From positions 1 through 31,135 of the IMG/VR virus record IMGVR_UViG_3300040801_002783: a DNA stretch of 31,135 nucleotides; one strand, 5' to 3'. Numbering within the stretch: the stretch's first letter is position 1; each line of letters starts with the position of its first letter. This DNA is from a virus. The position numbers and the translations under genes are program-made. Below, one piece after another: positions 22,095 to 29,133 of the stretch. The notes below the pieces were generated by a model. The model ran no database searches. It worked only from the letters and a program-made list of their open reading frames with translations, and was not told where the DNA came from.

Positions 22095-22641
22095 AGTTAT
22101 TTTTTATCAAATGTTTGTTTAAATTATTGTTTTAATCTTAATCAATAACTCTTTGAATTGCTTTTTTGAAAGGGTCATATTCCCACTCAATTAGCTTTTT
22201 ATAAATTCCTGGGTTTATAACTAACGGCGCGGGTTCTTGATGGAATATGGTAGCGGGGGCTTCTTTGACCTCTGTATATATAGTATCTCCATCTTTATAG
22301 AAGTTAACAACGCCGCCAATTGTTGGAGCAATTGCGTGATAATTCCCTGTGTGCTCGCCTAACTCAAGCCAAACTCCGTGTGGGGTAAGATTGGTTTTTT
22401 TGATTGTATCATTTATAAGCTTTGCCGTTTTTGGTAAAATATTGCAACCAATTAAATTCACATCACCATGTATCACATTTTTTGGTTTTAGGTCTTTCCA
22501 AATTTGTCTACTCCGTATTCGCTTAACTGTAGATATAGAGACACTGTATATCTTAGCTAAAGTTGAAGTTGTTTTAGAGCTGTTGCGAATAGATAATACT
22601 TGTTCTTCAGTAAGTTTGTTGTAGTTTGTAGACATAGTTAT
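22068..22641. repeat. 33 bp exact repeat covering two gene starts (22068-22100 and 22609-22641)
   Basis: Each copy holds the ATAACT upstream element, ATG and the codons for MSTNYNKLT of its gene. Flanking bases differ on both sides, so only the start region was shared. Confidence 0.9.
22138..22635 (-). CDS. HTH DNA-binding protein, 165 aa
   Basis: N-terminal helix-turn-helix: LTEEQVLSIRNSSKTTSTLAKIYSVSISTVKRIRSRQIWKDL, the form common to phage regulators and to DNA-binding modules of HNH homing nucleases (the TVKRIRSRQIWKDL end is typical). No nuclease domain follows. Residues about 55-165 are unrecognised, with strands (VIHGDVNLIGCNIL, YHAIAPTIGGVVNFY) and a final helix (YDPFKKAIQRVI). Likely an early regulator; its target is unknown. 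Translation starts in the shared 33 bp element. Confidence 0.7.
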   Translation of the reverse strand: MSTNYNKLTEEQVLSIRNSSKTTSTLAKIYSVSISTVKRIRSRQIWKDLKPKNVIHGDVNLIGCNILPKTAKLINDTIKKTNLTPHGVWLELGEHTGNYHAIAPTIGGVVNFYKDGDTIYTEVKEAPATIFHQEPAPLVINPGIYKKLIEWEYDPFKKAIQRVID

Positions 22642-22657
22642 AGTATATTATAGTTTT

Positions 22658-23878
22658 TTAAGATTGTGAAGTTGCTAATAGATATTCATCTACTGACATA
22701 TTGTGATATTTAGCAATTGAAGCTATTGAGCCTTCTTTTGCGGTTTCTGGATCTACACCTTTCCAATAAGACAAGCCATCTACTGAAGCATGTGGATAGA
22801 CTAGCATATATTCAGGCTCATCGAATATATCGGGTATAATAACCTTATATAGCTTATAGCTCAATAGTTTTTTTATTTCTTTTGGTTTTTCGATTGTAAA
22901 GTCAATTTGAGCTATTCCGTCAATAAACTCTACAGAGTCGTGTTCAAGATAGCTTGCTTGCTTAGTTGCTTCATCTATGAGTTCTGCTTGCCCCGACTTC
23001 TCAAGATCGTCAATAATTGATTTAGCATTACAGTATTTAAGAGCTATTGCTCTTTGATCAATGTCTTCAATAGCAAGAATCTCTGGTAGTGTAAGCTCGT
23101 GCTTTACTATCTTCCAATATAGTTCTTCTTGCCCTTTGCGGTCAAATCTAATACCGTCAAGACAGTACATTTTGTATCCGTCTTCAAACTCAAGACAATG
23201 GCCGTCTTCGCAGTGCAAATCATTATTATTATTTCTTTTGATATAAGTTGGAAAAGGACAAACAATACAGAGACCTTTTAACTGTATTGACATAAATACA
23301 CCTGTGTTTATGTAGTCAATTATCATCTCTAGTTTTTCTTTAAGCTTTTCATTAAAAAATTGTAACTCACTATTAAAAAAGTCATAAGAAGATAGCCATC
23401 CAAAATCTGAATAATTTAGGTAACTGGAAAAATAATAATGTTTTATATCCCAGACTTGATACCCGACCTGATTCTTGACCTGATCCTTGACTTGACTCCC
23501 GACTTGATTCCCGACCTGACTCCCGACCTGATCCCAGACTTGACTCCCGACCTGATTCTTGACTTGATCCCAGACTTGATACCCGACCTGATCCCCGACT
23601 TGATCCCCGACTTGACTCTTGACTTGATCCCAGACTTGATCCTCGACCTGATTCTTGACTTGATCTTTTTTGACTATGTTAGCCATTATCTGAGCCTCAA
23701 ATGGACTCCTAGCTACTAATGTTAGTGGCTTAGATAAACCACAAAACTCATACATTATATTGTTTTGCTTTATCATCTCGGCTAAATCAATTTTTTTTGG
23801 GTTAAGCATTTTGTTTATCCATTTTTCTCTGTAGACAGATAATTTAGATTCTTGTTGTTTTGTTAATTGTGTAATCAT
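22658..23878 (-). CDS. DUF6745-like protein with 18 QV tetrapeptide repeats, 406 aa
   Basis: Three parts. An N-terminal helical region (1-70) contains SPFEAQIMANIV. Residues 71-142 are 18 tandem units of form xxQV (KDQV, KNQV, GDQV, WDQV, GSQV and so on). The third part has DLHCEDGHCLEFEDGYKMYCLDGIRF, which resembles the 'GPA..w.DG...Y..G' motif of DUF6745 proteins, and a long helical C-terminus (ELYWKIVKHELTLPEILAIEDIDQRA). The function of this family is not established. The repeat probably forms a long amphipathic rod or coil. It is in the accessory early block; 40 nt separate it from the next gene upstream. Confidence 0.7.
   Translation of the reverse strand: MITQLTKQQESKLSVYREKWINKMLNPKKIDLAEMIKQNNIMYEFCGLSKPLTLVARSPFEAQIMANIVKKDQVKNQVEDQVWDQVKSQVGDQVGDQVGYQVWDQVKNQVGSQVWDQVGSQVGNQVGSQVKDQVKNQVGYQVWDIKHYYFSSYLNYSDFGWLSSYDFFNSELQFFNEKLKEKLEMIIDYINTGVFMSIQLKGLCIVCPFPTYIKRNNNNDLHCEDGHCLEFEDGYKMYCLDGIRFDRKGQEELYWKIVKHELTLPEILAIEDIDQRAIALKYCNAKSIIDDLEKSGQAELIDEATKQASYLEHDSVEFIDGIAQIDFTIEKPKEIKKLLSYKLYKVIIPDIFDEPEYMLVYPHASVDGLSYWKGVDPETAKEGSIASIAKYHNMSVDEYLLATSQS
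23453..23668. repeat. 216 bp tandem repeat, 18 x 12 bp, inside coding sequence
   Basis: Units of 12 bp of general form GAtCAaGTC or GgTCAgGT, encoding the xxQV peptide units of the protein at 22658-23878. The units are degenerate at the first two codons and conserved at the Gln-Val codons, so selection acts on the peptide pattern. Unit number is likely to vary between relatives. Confidence 0.92.
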
Positions 23879-23917
23879 ATGTTAAGTTTTTAATATTTAG
23901 TTAACTTTATTTATTTG

Positions 23918-24490
23918 TTAAGTGCTTTTTTTAAGTGCTTTTTTAATTTGTGACAGTGTATAATCTACACCGTCAATATTTATTGTTTCTTGTTTTGACT
24001 CTAATTCAAATTCAATATACGGCTCAAGCTGACCTTGGCTATAAAAAAAACTGTGATTAAGATCGTTAAAGACTACTTTATAAGTAAGGGCGCCTACCCG
24101 TTCTATTGTTCCAGCGTGTCCAGCTGTAGATTTATAATCTGACGGGTGACCTACCCAGTTGAGATTATACTGAGTATCGGCTAAATCAGTTCTGACTCTA
24201 ACTTTATCACCAACTAAAAATCTTTTTATGGGTGGGTGGTAGAAGCCTATTATTTTGAAGCCTTTTTCTCCCAGGCATTGCCACTCAGCTTCGTGCTCAC
24301 CATCTATTTCCCCGACATACATTTTAGCTTTTTCTAAAGTGTCTTCAAAAAAACTTCTTCTCCATTGATCGTGAGGACATTTAAATGGGCTTATAACTAC
24401 GTATTCCAGGCTATTACTGACGATGGGGTAATATCCCATCTCACAGTACTGATTGATTTGCTGGTATAGTGTTTTAGTTGTTTTGGACAT
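23918..24490 (-). CDS. Hypothetical protein with SH3/KOW-like segment, 190 aa
   Basis: The N-terminal half is compact with YPIVSNSLEYVVIS and a cysteine pair in separate loops. The middle, FLVGDKVRVRTDLADT to HAGTIERVGALTYKVVFND (about 93-140), looks like an SH3/KOW-type beta barrel. The C-terminal piece reads as a short regulator module (ETINIDGVDYTLSQIKKALKKS). The family is seen in phages but its role is unknown. Its 3' end holds an internal 13 bp duplication and shares 27 bp with the end region at 21861-21887. Located 6 nt after the glucosaminidase gene. Confidence 0.55.
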   Translation of the reverse strand: MSKTTKTLYQQINQYCEMGYYPIVSNSLEYVVISPFKCPHDQWRRSFFEDTLEKAKMYVGEIDGEHEAEWQCLGEKGFKIIGFYHPPIKRFLVGDKVRVRTDLADTQYNLNWVGHPSDYKSTAGHAGTIERVGALTYKVVFNDLNHSFFYSQGQLEPYIEFELESKQETINIDGVDYTLSQIKKALKKST

Positions 24491-24496
24491 AATTTT

Positions 24497-25357
24497 TTAG
24501 TAATTTATATTTAGTTGTTGTAAATTGTTAATTCGTTCGGCATATTTTTGACTTGCTCGAACATCAGTCATGTATCGTTTACCTGCTATGTTACATCTGA
24601 CTGCTCTAAAGTCTCTGTCAATCCAAGTCTGTAAACTAATAGGCTCACCTTCGTTGAAGTAGCACCTTGTGATTAGAGATGTAAAAGCGTCTAGCCCAGC
24701 TTGCCAGCCCTCTAAACAATTATTGTAGCTAGTTGCACAGTCAACTGCTTTAGTATCTCCAGCATCAGTATTACCAACATTGAAAGGGTTACGAGTTTGA
24801 ACTGCCCGCCCTTTTGTCCCCATATGGCTTTCATTGTGGCCTACTGCTAAAATAAAGCCTACTGGTACACCAGACTTAACTGACTGATCAACAATCATCT
24901 GTGCAGTAACTGGTGAAGTTGGAAAGTATTTGTTAATATAAGTCTGTATAGACTCAATAGATGACGTAGCTTTTTGGGTTGGGGTAGCTACTGACCCCTG
25001 ATCTTTTTTTGAGATCTGATTTTCTTCTGTAGCAGGTAACTGCTCTAACTCTTGATTTAAAGAATCATAGTTATTATCACCGCATAGTTCGGGTTGATCA
25101 AAGTCAAGACTACACAGTTCTTTTAGTTTTTCAGCTTGTTGAAGTTTAAGTTCTGCTTCGGCTTTTTTAGCTTCACCATCTTTTTGAAGTTCTTCGTAAG
25201 CTGGTGTAGTATTGATCTCGCCTGCTTTAGCTGTTTCAGGTTTGTAACCTGTTATTGCAGGCCAAAACATCGTGACGGCCATAAAAATAAAGATAATTCC
25301 TGACATAAATTTAAATGATTTTGAGTTTGGGTTTATTGTGTATTTGTTTGTAGACAT
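24497..25357 (-). CDS. Membrane-anchored glucosaminidase-like cell-wall hydrolase, 286 aa
   Basis: An N-terminal membrane span (17-37, FKFMSGIIFIFMAVTMFWPAI) acts as anchor or uncleaved signal. A coil-rich linker follows (about 55-130). The C-terminal domain (about 131-286) resembles GH73-type N-acetylglucosaminidases: FILAVGHNESHMGTKG with likely catalytic Glu176, and TRNPFNVGNTDAGD plus EGWQAGLDAFTSLI. Six Cys (82, 92, 207, 214, 232, 255) may form disulfides outside the cytoplasm. It belongs to the early block, far from the endolysin, so cell-wall remodelling during infection or superinfection control is possible. Confidence 0.75.
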   Translation of the reverse strand: MSTNKYTINPNSKSFKFMSGIIFIFMAVTMFWPAITGYKPETAKAGEINTTPAYEELQKDGEAKKAEAELKLQQAEKLKELCSLDFDQPELCGDNNYDSLNQELEQLPATEENQISKKDQGSVATPTQKATSSIESIQTYINKYFPTSPVTAQMIVDQSVKSGVPVGFILAVGHNESHMGTKGRAVQTRNPFNVGNTDAGDTKAVDCATSYNNCLEGWQAGLDAFTSLITRCYFNEGEPISLQTWIDRDFRAVRCNIAGKRYMTDVRASQKYAERINNLQQLNINY

Positions 25358-25368
25358 ATTTTTTGTGT

Positions 25369-25608
25369 TTAGTTTATTAAAAAATTAATTAGATCAAATA
25401 CTTCAGCTTTTGACATCCCAAATTTTGTGTATTTGAAATCTTTATATTCTTCGTCATCATATACATGAAAATCTAAAATTAAATCTCCGTTTATATATAA
25501 TTTTAAAAAGGTGACTGAGTATTCATCTTTCCAGATAAAAAACTCTGCATTTTGTTTTAAAAAAGAAAGCTTTTTATTTTTGCTTGTAAATCTTTTTACT
25601 AGTGACAT
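25369..25608 (-). CDS. Hypothetical protein, 79 aa
   Basis: Unrecognised. A basic N-terminus (VKRFTSKNKKLSF) is followed by three beta-like strands (AEFFIWKD, VTFLKLYING, ILDFHVYDD) and a final helix (KAEVFDLINFLI). It lies 11 nt from the glucosaminidase start and 7 nt after the small gene at 25616. Probably cytoplasmic. Confidence 0.5.
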   Translation of the reverse strand: MSLVKRFTSKNKKLSFLKQNAEFFIWKDEYSVTFLKLYINGDLILDFHVYDDEEYKDFKYTKFGMSKAEVFDLINFLIN

Positions 25609-25615
25609 AAGTTTT

Positions 25616-25765
25616 TTATTTATTAAATTCTTTGTTTATAAGTTTTTGAGCTTTTTTATTTACCTTGCCATCACGGCTAAGGTTCTTAGCTAGCTCAAGA
25701 GCTTTTAAGTTGTCGACAAAACCAGGTTTTGTCATTAGTTTGCTGTTTTTAAGTTGAGTGGACAT
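25616..25765 (-). CDS. Small basic helical protein, 49 aa
   Basis: ATG at 25765, TAA at 25616-25618. Lys-rich and helical (FVDNLKALELAKNLSRDGKVNKKAQKL), probably nucleic-acid-associated, but no motif is recognised. The hairpin at 25791-25844 ends 25 nt before its start, so the hairpin may influence its mRNA. The start fits the MS-rich pattern of neighbouring genes. Confidence 0.5.
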   Translation of the reverse strand: MSTQLKNSKLMTKPGFVDNLKALELAKNLSRDGKVNKKAQKLINKEFNK

Positions 25766-25790
25766 AGTGTGTAATTAAATTAGAGAAGCT

Positions 25791-25844
25791 AGCTCCTCTC
25801 CGCAAGGGGCAAGGCTATACTATTACACCTTGCGGGGAAGAGCT
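25791..25844 (-). other. Long hairpin before the 49-aa gene
   Basis: Arms 25791-25807 and 25828-25844 pair over 17 positions (15 Watson-Crick, one G-U, one mismatch) around a 20-nt loop. On the minus strand the arm overlaps a second small hairpin, AGAGCT-aaa-AGCTCT. No T-run follows on the minus strand, so a terminator is unlikely; mRNA processing, stability or translation control is more likely. Confidence 0.65.
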
Positions 25845-25851
25845 TTTAGCT

Positions 25852-26079
25852 CTATATTGTAAAATTAAATATTTGGTTAAAAGAGTAATTGTTATTATAA
25901 CAATCAGCCTCAAAATCTTGAATTTTTTTATCGGTAGTTTCGTCACTAGTGTATTCAATAATTGCATCTAGTCCTGTTACATCTTCATATTTATCAGATA
26001 CAAAGAGATTGTAACCGCTTTTTGCAAATAAGTTAAGAGTAGAAACGTGTGCTGTGTTTGTGATTGTGATTGTAGACAT
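25852..26079 (-). CDS. Hypothetical protein, 75 aa
   Basis: First gene after the promoter at 26192-26220. No motif is recognised. Thr-rich beginning (STITITNTAHVSTLNL), then YNLFVSDKYEDVTGLDAI and acidic middle (YTSDETTDKKIQDFEADC), ending in NNYSFNQIFNFTI. The 5' leader of about 105 nt contains two TGCTAATTAG elements. Small early genes of this kind often inhibit host functions, but nothing here identifies the target. Confidence 0.5.
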   Translation of the reverse strand: MSTITITNTAHVSTLNLFAKSGYNLFVSDKYEDVTGLDAIIEYTSDETTDKKIQDFEADCYNNNYSFNQIFNFTI

Positions 26080-26112
26080 ATTATAGTATAATTAAGTATT
26101 ATTTGTCTTGAT

Positions 26113-26143
26113 TGCTAATTAGTTGATTTGAAGTGCTAATTAG
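26113..26143. repeat. Two direct TGCTAATTAG elements 21 bp apart
   Basis: TGCTAATTAG at 26113-26122 and 26134-26143; each contains the palindrome CTAATTAG. Start-to-start spacing of 21 bp is two helical turns, as for a dimeric operator. They lie downstream of the promoter at 26192-26220 in the leader. Confidence 0.6.
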
Positions 26144-26191
26144 AGTTGCCCCTTCGATGTATCAATTAAGTTAATCAATCTTAACAATATA

Positions 26192-26220
26192 ATTGTACAT
26201 AAACTATTAACTTTTGTCAA
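26192..26220 (-). promoter_or_regulatory. Early promoter P2 with duplicated operator
   Basis: TTGACA (26220-26215), 17 bp spacer, TACAAT (26197-26192). The sequence AACTCTTGACAAAAGTT around the -35 is an imperfect palindrome and is repeated exactly in P1 at 28688-28696. A transcript from here should have a leader of about 105 nt before 26079. Confidence 0.85.
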
Positions 26221-26290
26221 GAGTTATTGTATAATAACTGAAAAACCCATCTAAATGATGGTTAACGTAACGTAAATTTATTTGTATTTT

Positions 26291-26320
26291 AAAAATCCCA
26301 CCCCACAAAAAGTGGGGTGG
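26291..26320 (-). terminator. Strong intrinsic terminator
   Basis: CCACCCCAC (26298-26306) with GTGGGGTGG (26312-26320), perfect 9 bp GC-rich stem, loop of five bases; on the minus strand it is followed by GATTTTT. It ends the operon from 28551 and insulates promoter P2. A weaker hairpin (AACCATC/GATGGGTT) lies at about 26253-26273. The rest of 26080-26430 holds P2, its leader and a 20-codon GTG frame. Confidence 0.88.
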
Positions 26321-26430
26321 TGGCTGTATTTTTTAATTGTAGAGGTTAAAAAACATAAACAAACACTTGCTTACTGACAGCTTTTGTACCAACTCGTCGA
26401 TATTTCACGATAGAACCAGTATGTTTTTTA

Positions 26431-26562
26431 TTATAGTAATATTTCTAAAATTTCTGATATTGAATCTTTGCCAATATTCTTAAAAAAATCATTAGCGGTT
26501 TCTTTAGTTATTTTGTAGAACTTAAAAAGCTCTTCTAGCTGTTTTTCTGTTATTTTAGACAT
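26431..26562 (-). CDS. Small helical protein, 43 aa
   Basis: ATG at 26562, TAA at 26431-26433. The start lies 8 nt inside the previous gene, consistent with coupling. All-helix acidic/basic pattern (EKQLEELFKFYKITKETANDFFKNI) and a hydrophobic end (ISEILEILL). Not recognised. Just after it, a different frame stays open to 26346 and includes a 20-codon GTG frame. Confidence 0.5.
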   Translation of the reverse strand: MSKITEKQLEELFKFYKITKETANDFFKNIGKDSISEILEILL

Positions 26563-27079
26563 ATTGTAAATATATTAAATTTATGGTTTTATAACTTTCC
26601 TCAAAAGTTTTACCATGGGCTAAAAACCAATTGAAGAGCAAACTTAGAATTTCTAGAAGATTATTAGATATTAAATAAAAGGGAGGATAATCCTTATCCT
26701 CTAAATACCCTGCAAGCTCGTCTTTGTCTAATTCCACATCCAAAAACTCCATTACTGCTTGACCGTCTGGAGTTCTGGATAAAAAGTTGAAAGTAAGTTC
26801 TTTTTGATATATTTTATTTAATTTTAAAAAAGGTGTTAATCCAAATTCAAAATCTAGCGGGTCTTCGCTTAATAAATCACAAATACATATTTTGATCGAA
26901 TTAAATTCAGAAAAACTTATATAACCTATATCGTCTATTTTTTCTAAAGTTACTGCATTAAAACTTTTTTGAGTTTCTTTGTTATTTTTCAACTCCTCCA
27001 AACAATTCTCAATCAATACATTTTCAAGGCTTGCTGGTGAGGTTTTAGCTTTTCCTATAATATATTGTTGTTTAGTCAT
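26555..27079 (-). CDS. Acidic hypothetical protein, 174 aa
   Basis: Not recognised. Long acidic protein of probable helix-rich fold: IENCLEELKNNKETQKSFNAV, SFNLSRTPDGQAVM-like loop and DVELDKDELAGYLEDKDYP, then a hydrophobic helix (LLEILSLLFNWFLAHG). It lies between the ERF/helper genes and the terminator. High acidity and early expression are features of DNA mimics or host-inhibitor proteins, but that is only a possibility. Confidence 0.55.
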   Translation of the reverse strand: MTKQQYIIGKAKTSPASLENVLIENCLEELKNNKETQKSFNAVTLEKIDDIGYISFSEFNSIKICICDLLSEDPLDFEFGLTPFLKLNKIYQKELTFNFLSRTPDGQAVMEFLDVELDKDELAGYLEDKDYPPFYLISNNLLEILSLLFNWFLAHGKTFEESYKTINLIYLQYV

Positions 27080-27083
27080 AATA

Positions 27084-27506
27084 TTATTTATTTAAAGTTG
27101 ATTGGATAACCACAGTTTTTCGTGGTGTTGACGGCTTTAAAAATTGGGTTTCGTCAAAATCTACATTAAGCTCACTATAAGCTCGTTCAAGCTCTGTTTT
27201 AAGCTTTTCACCGTCCAGTGTATCTTTTGGGTAGGAATACTTAACAAATACGCTTGCCCCGTCAAACTCTACTTCTTGACTTTTACCATCTCCTGAATCT
27301 GCTAAATTTTCGCTTGCAAAATCTTTTATTTCTTTTTCTATATTTTTAAAATGTTTATCTACAGGCTTTAATTCCAAAAAAATTCTTTGCAAGAGCAAAA
27401 ACTTTTCACCTTTTTTTAAGTTTGTGTCGTTGCTAATCTCGGAGGCCACGGCGTTGACCATAGCCCCAAGTTTTGCAATTTGTGTGTTGTATTTATCAAT
27501 AGACAT
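27084..27506 (-). CDS. Hypothetical recombination-associated protein, 140 aa
   Basis: Directly behind the ERF gene, where phages often encode a small partner such as an exonuclease helper or Gp157-like protein. It has a helical first half (IAKLGAMVNAVASEISND, KPVDKHFKNIEKEIKDF) and a strand-rich second half (SVFVKYSYPKD, then RKTVVIQS). The shape, coil followed by a short beta domain, loosely matches Gp157-type proteins, but no signature residue confirms it. The gap of 75 nt to ERF shows no other gene. Confidence 0.5.
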   Translation of the reverse strand: MSIDKYNTQIAKLGAMVNAVASEISNDTNLKKGEKFLLLQRIFLELKPVDKHFKNIEKEIKDFASENLADSGDGKSQEVEFDGASVFVKYSYPKDTLDGEKLKTELERAYSELNVDFDETQFLKPSTPRKTVVIQSTLNK

Positions 27507-27581
27507 ATTTTAAGTTCTTTTTTTTTGATTTTTCCACAAATAAATTGTAATTTATTTTTTTAGCTTTAAATCTAGGGGTTA

Positions 27582-28229
27582 TTATAAGTTATTTAATTTT
27601 TCTGTTAGTTTTTGACGGTATTCTTTTTTCATTCCGAAGGTTTTACCTTCTTTCGTTTGTTTAGATGATAATACAGTTTCAATAAGTGTTGAGTCAGTTG
27701 ACTCAATTAAATTATCAAACTGTTCTTGACTCATCCAAACTTCAATTTTTGGTTTATCAAAAGTTTTTGCTGGTTTATATTCCTTGTTTGCGGTATTTTT
27801 TTGAATGTTATAATCTTCAAAAGGAATTGAGAAAACTAAACCATAGACATATCTAGTAATATATGTAATAGCAGATCCTGAGTCTTGAATTTTATATACA
27901 AAATCGTCAAAGCTTTCACCTTTTCCTTTCGTTGTAATAACTGCACCGTGCAAAATATAGTTAAAGTCAATTGTTTGATCACTATCTGAATCAATTAAAA
28001 TAGCTTTGATTGTGTAAGTTTTGTCTCCGTTGTCATTGTATTCTACAATATTAAAAGATAAATCATTATCTAATAACAATTGATTAACCTCCTCTAGTAT
28101 AAAGTCCAGGCTTGTATACCAAAATCCAGCATATTCATTTTGTCGATTTTTTTTAATTTTTAAACCAGCTTTGACTTTTGCTAGTTTTTTGTAAATATTT
28201 ATTGTTTGTTTATTTTGTGTATTAGACAT
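27582..28229 (-). CDS. ERF-family single-strand annealing recombinase, 215 aa
   Basis: Anneals single DNA strands during phage recombination and genome circularisation. The core follows the ERF pattern: INIYKKLAKVKAGL, then GFWYTSLDFILEEVNQLLLDNDLSFNIVEY, and the characteristic KIQDSGSAITYITRYVYGLVFSIPFED. The C-terminal part (about 145-215) is a variable basic tail. It overlaps the upstream gene by 8 nt. The nearby VRR-NUC nuclease and replication protein complete a recombination/replication module. Confidence 0.87.
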   Translation of the reverse strand: MSNTQNKQTINIYKKLAKVKAGLKIKKNRQNEYAGFWYTSLDFILEEVNQLLLDNDLSFNIVEYNDNGDKTYTIKAILIDSDSDQTIDFNYILHGAVITTKGKGESFDDFVYKIQDSGSAITYITRYVYGLVFSIPFEDYNIQKNTANKEYKPAKTFDKPKIEVWMSQEQFDNLIESTDSTLIETVLSSKQTKEGKTFGMKKEYRQKLTEKLNNL

Positions 28230-28551
28230 AATAATTTGTTAATTTGTAATTTTTAATTAGATTTTGTATTGAAAAATATTGATCTGACATTATATGTTCA
28301 CCGTCAATATCTACTGACAACCAGTTATCAACTTGAAAATCATCAGAATCAAATAGTACTTCTATTCGATAGATAACTTTATTGAGTTTTTCTAACAGAG
28401 AATCTGCTATAGCTTCTGGCCAAAGATTGTAGATGTTTTTATGAAGATCTAGGATTGCAAATTCTGCGACTTCGGGTTTTTCTAAAAACCAGTTAAATAA
28501 CTGATCTTCTGTTTGATTATCGATTAAATAAGAGAATTGTGTTGCATACAT
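28222..28551 (-). CDS. Hypothetical acidic protein, 109 aa
   Basis: First gene behind promoter P1, so it is early. It is acidic, mostly helical in the first half (TEDQLFNWFLEKPEVAEFAILDLHKN) with a strand-rich centre (RIEVLFDSDDFQVDNWLSVDIDGEHI). Not recognised. The 5' leader of about 105 nt contains a perfect 8 bp hairpin at 28573-28594. It overlaps ERF by 8 nt, so expression is probably coupled. Confidence 0.55.
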   Translation of the reverse strand: MYATQFSYLIDNQTEDQLFNWFLEKPEVAEFAILDLHKNIYNLWPEAIADSLLEKLNKVIYRIEVLFDSDDFQVDNWLSVDIDGEHIMSDQYFSIQNLIKNYKLTNYYV

Positions 28552-28572
28552 AAGATATAGAATTTTAATTTT

Positions 28573-28594
28573 AAGTTACACAATCGTAACTTAT
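28573..28594 (-). promoter_or_regulatory. Perfect hairpin in the P1 leader
   Basis: TAAGTTAC (28573-28580), loop ACAATC, GTAACTTA (28587-28594), 8 bp. On the minus strand it lies about 22 nt before the ATG at 28551. Operator or RNA element; no T-run follows. Another symmetric element, ATAGAAC...GTTCTAT, flanks the leader. Confidence 0.6.
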
Positions 28595-28664
28595 GGACAT
28601 AGAACTTGATGACTGTTGCAAGAGCTTATAGCTTCTATCTTGTTCGATCTTGTGTTCTATACCT

Positions 28665-28693
28665 ATTATAGAATAACTATTAACTTTTGTCAA
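28665..28693 (-). promoter_or_regulatory. Early promoter P1, consensus sigma70 type
   Basis: TTGACA (28693-28688), 17 bp spacer, TATAAT (28670-28665): both boxes match consensus. The -35 overlaps the stop of the nuclease gene. The flanking AATAACTCTTGACAAAAG and the TTAATAGTT that follows are the same as in P2, an imperfect palindrome suited to one common repressor. Confidence 0.9.
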
Positions 28694-29133
28694 GAGTTAT
28701 TTTCTTTTAGTTTGCTCACCATCTTATATCCTTTCATTTTTGCTTTTGCATATCTTGTGTCTTCGAATTTAATTTGTGCTAAGCTTGAGTCAATACAATC
28801 TTCAATCAACAAAGTAAACTCTTCAAAACTGCAAGCAATATATGCAAGCATAAACCTACTATTTAATTTTTTTATCCACTCTTTTTGAGTTTGTTGTAAA
28901 GTTCCTTTGATTGTTTTTAATTCAATAAAATATGGAATGCCACGAATAACAATTAGAAGATCACACAGCCCAGCTCTTACACCACTCAGTGTATTTTTGC
29001 GTTTTACAGCCCAGCTTTTTGTAAAAGTTGAATTAGGAATCGAAGTAAACAAGTCAATCCTGCCCTGGGTTTTTAATTGTTCCAGATACTTGACACATTT
29101 TACTTGCAGTTCAAATTCTGTTAGTTTAATCAT
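28690..29133 (-). CDS. VRR-NUC-type nuclease, 147 aa
   Basis: Structure-specific or Holliday-junction-like nuclease of the PD-(D/E)XK superfamily. GVRAGLCDLLIVIRGIPYFIELKTIKGTLQQTQKEW carries the VRR-NUC pattern, with Asp58, Glu71-x-Lys73 and a downstream Gln; the first helix Glu (LTEFELQVK) completes the site. Its ATG overlaps the preceding gene by 8 nt. Its end overlaps P1's -35 box. Together with ERF it forms the DNA-processing part of the early region. Confidence 0.85.
   Translation of the reverse strand: MIKLTEFELQVKCVKYLEQLKTQGRIDLFTSIPNSTFTKSWAVKRKNTLSGVRAGLCDLLIVIRGIPYFIELKTIKGTLQQTQKEWIKKLNSRFMLAYIACSFEEFTLLIEDCIDSSLAQIKFEDTRYAKAKMKGYKMVSKLKENNS

Noticed and set aside
23453-23668. 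CRISPR-like array
   Set aside because: Units are 12 bp, back to back with no spacers, and encode protein repeats.
23438-23719. Plus-strand frame rich in PDLIPDL repeats
   Set aside because: It is the antisense image of the QV repeat array at 23453-23668.
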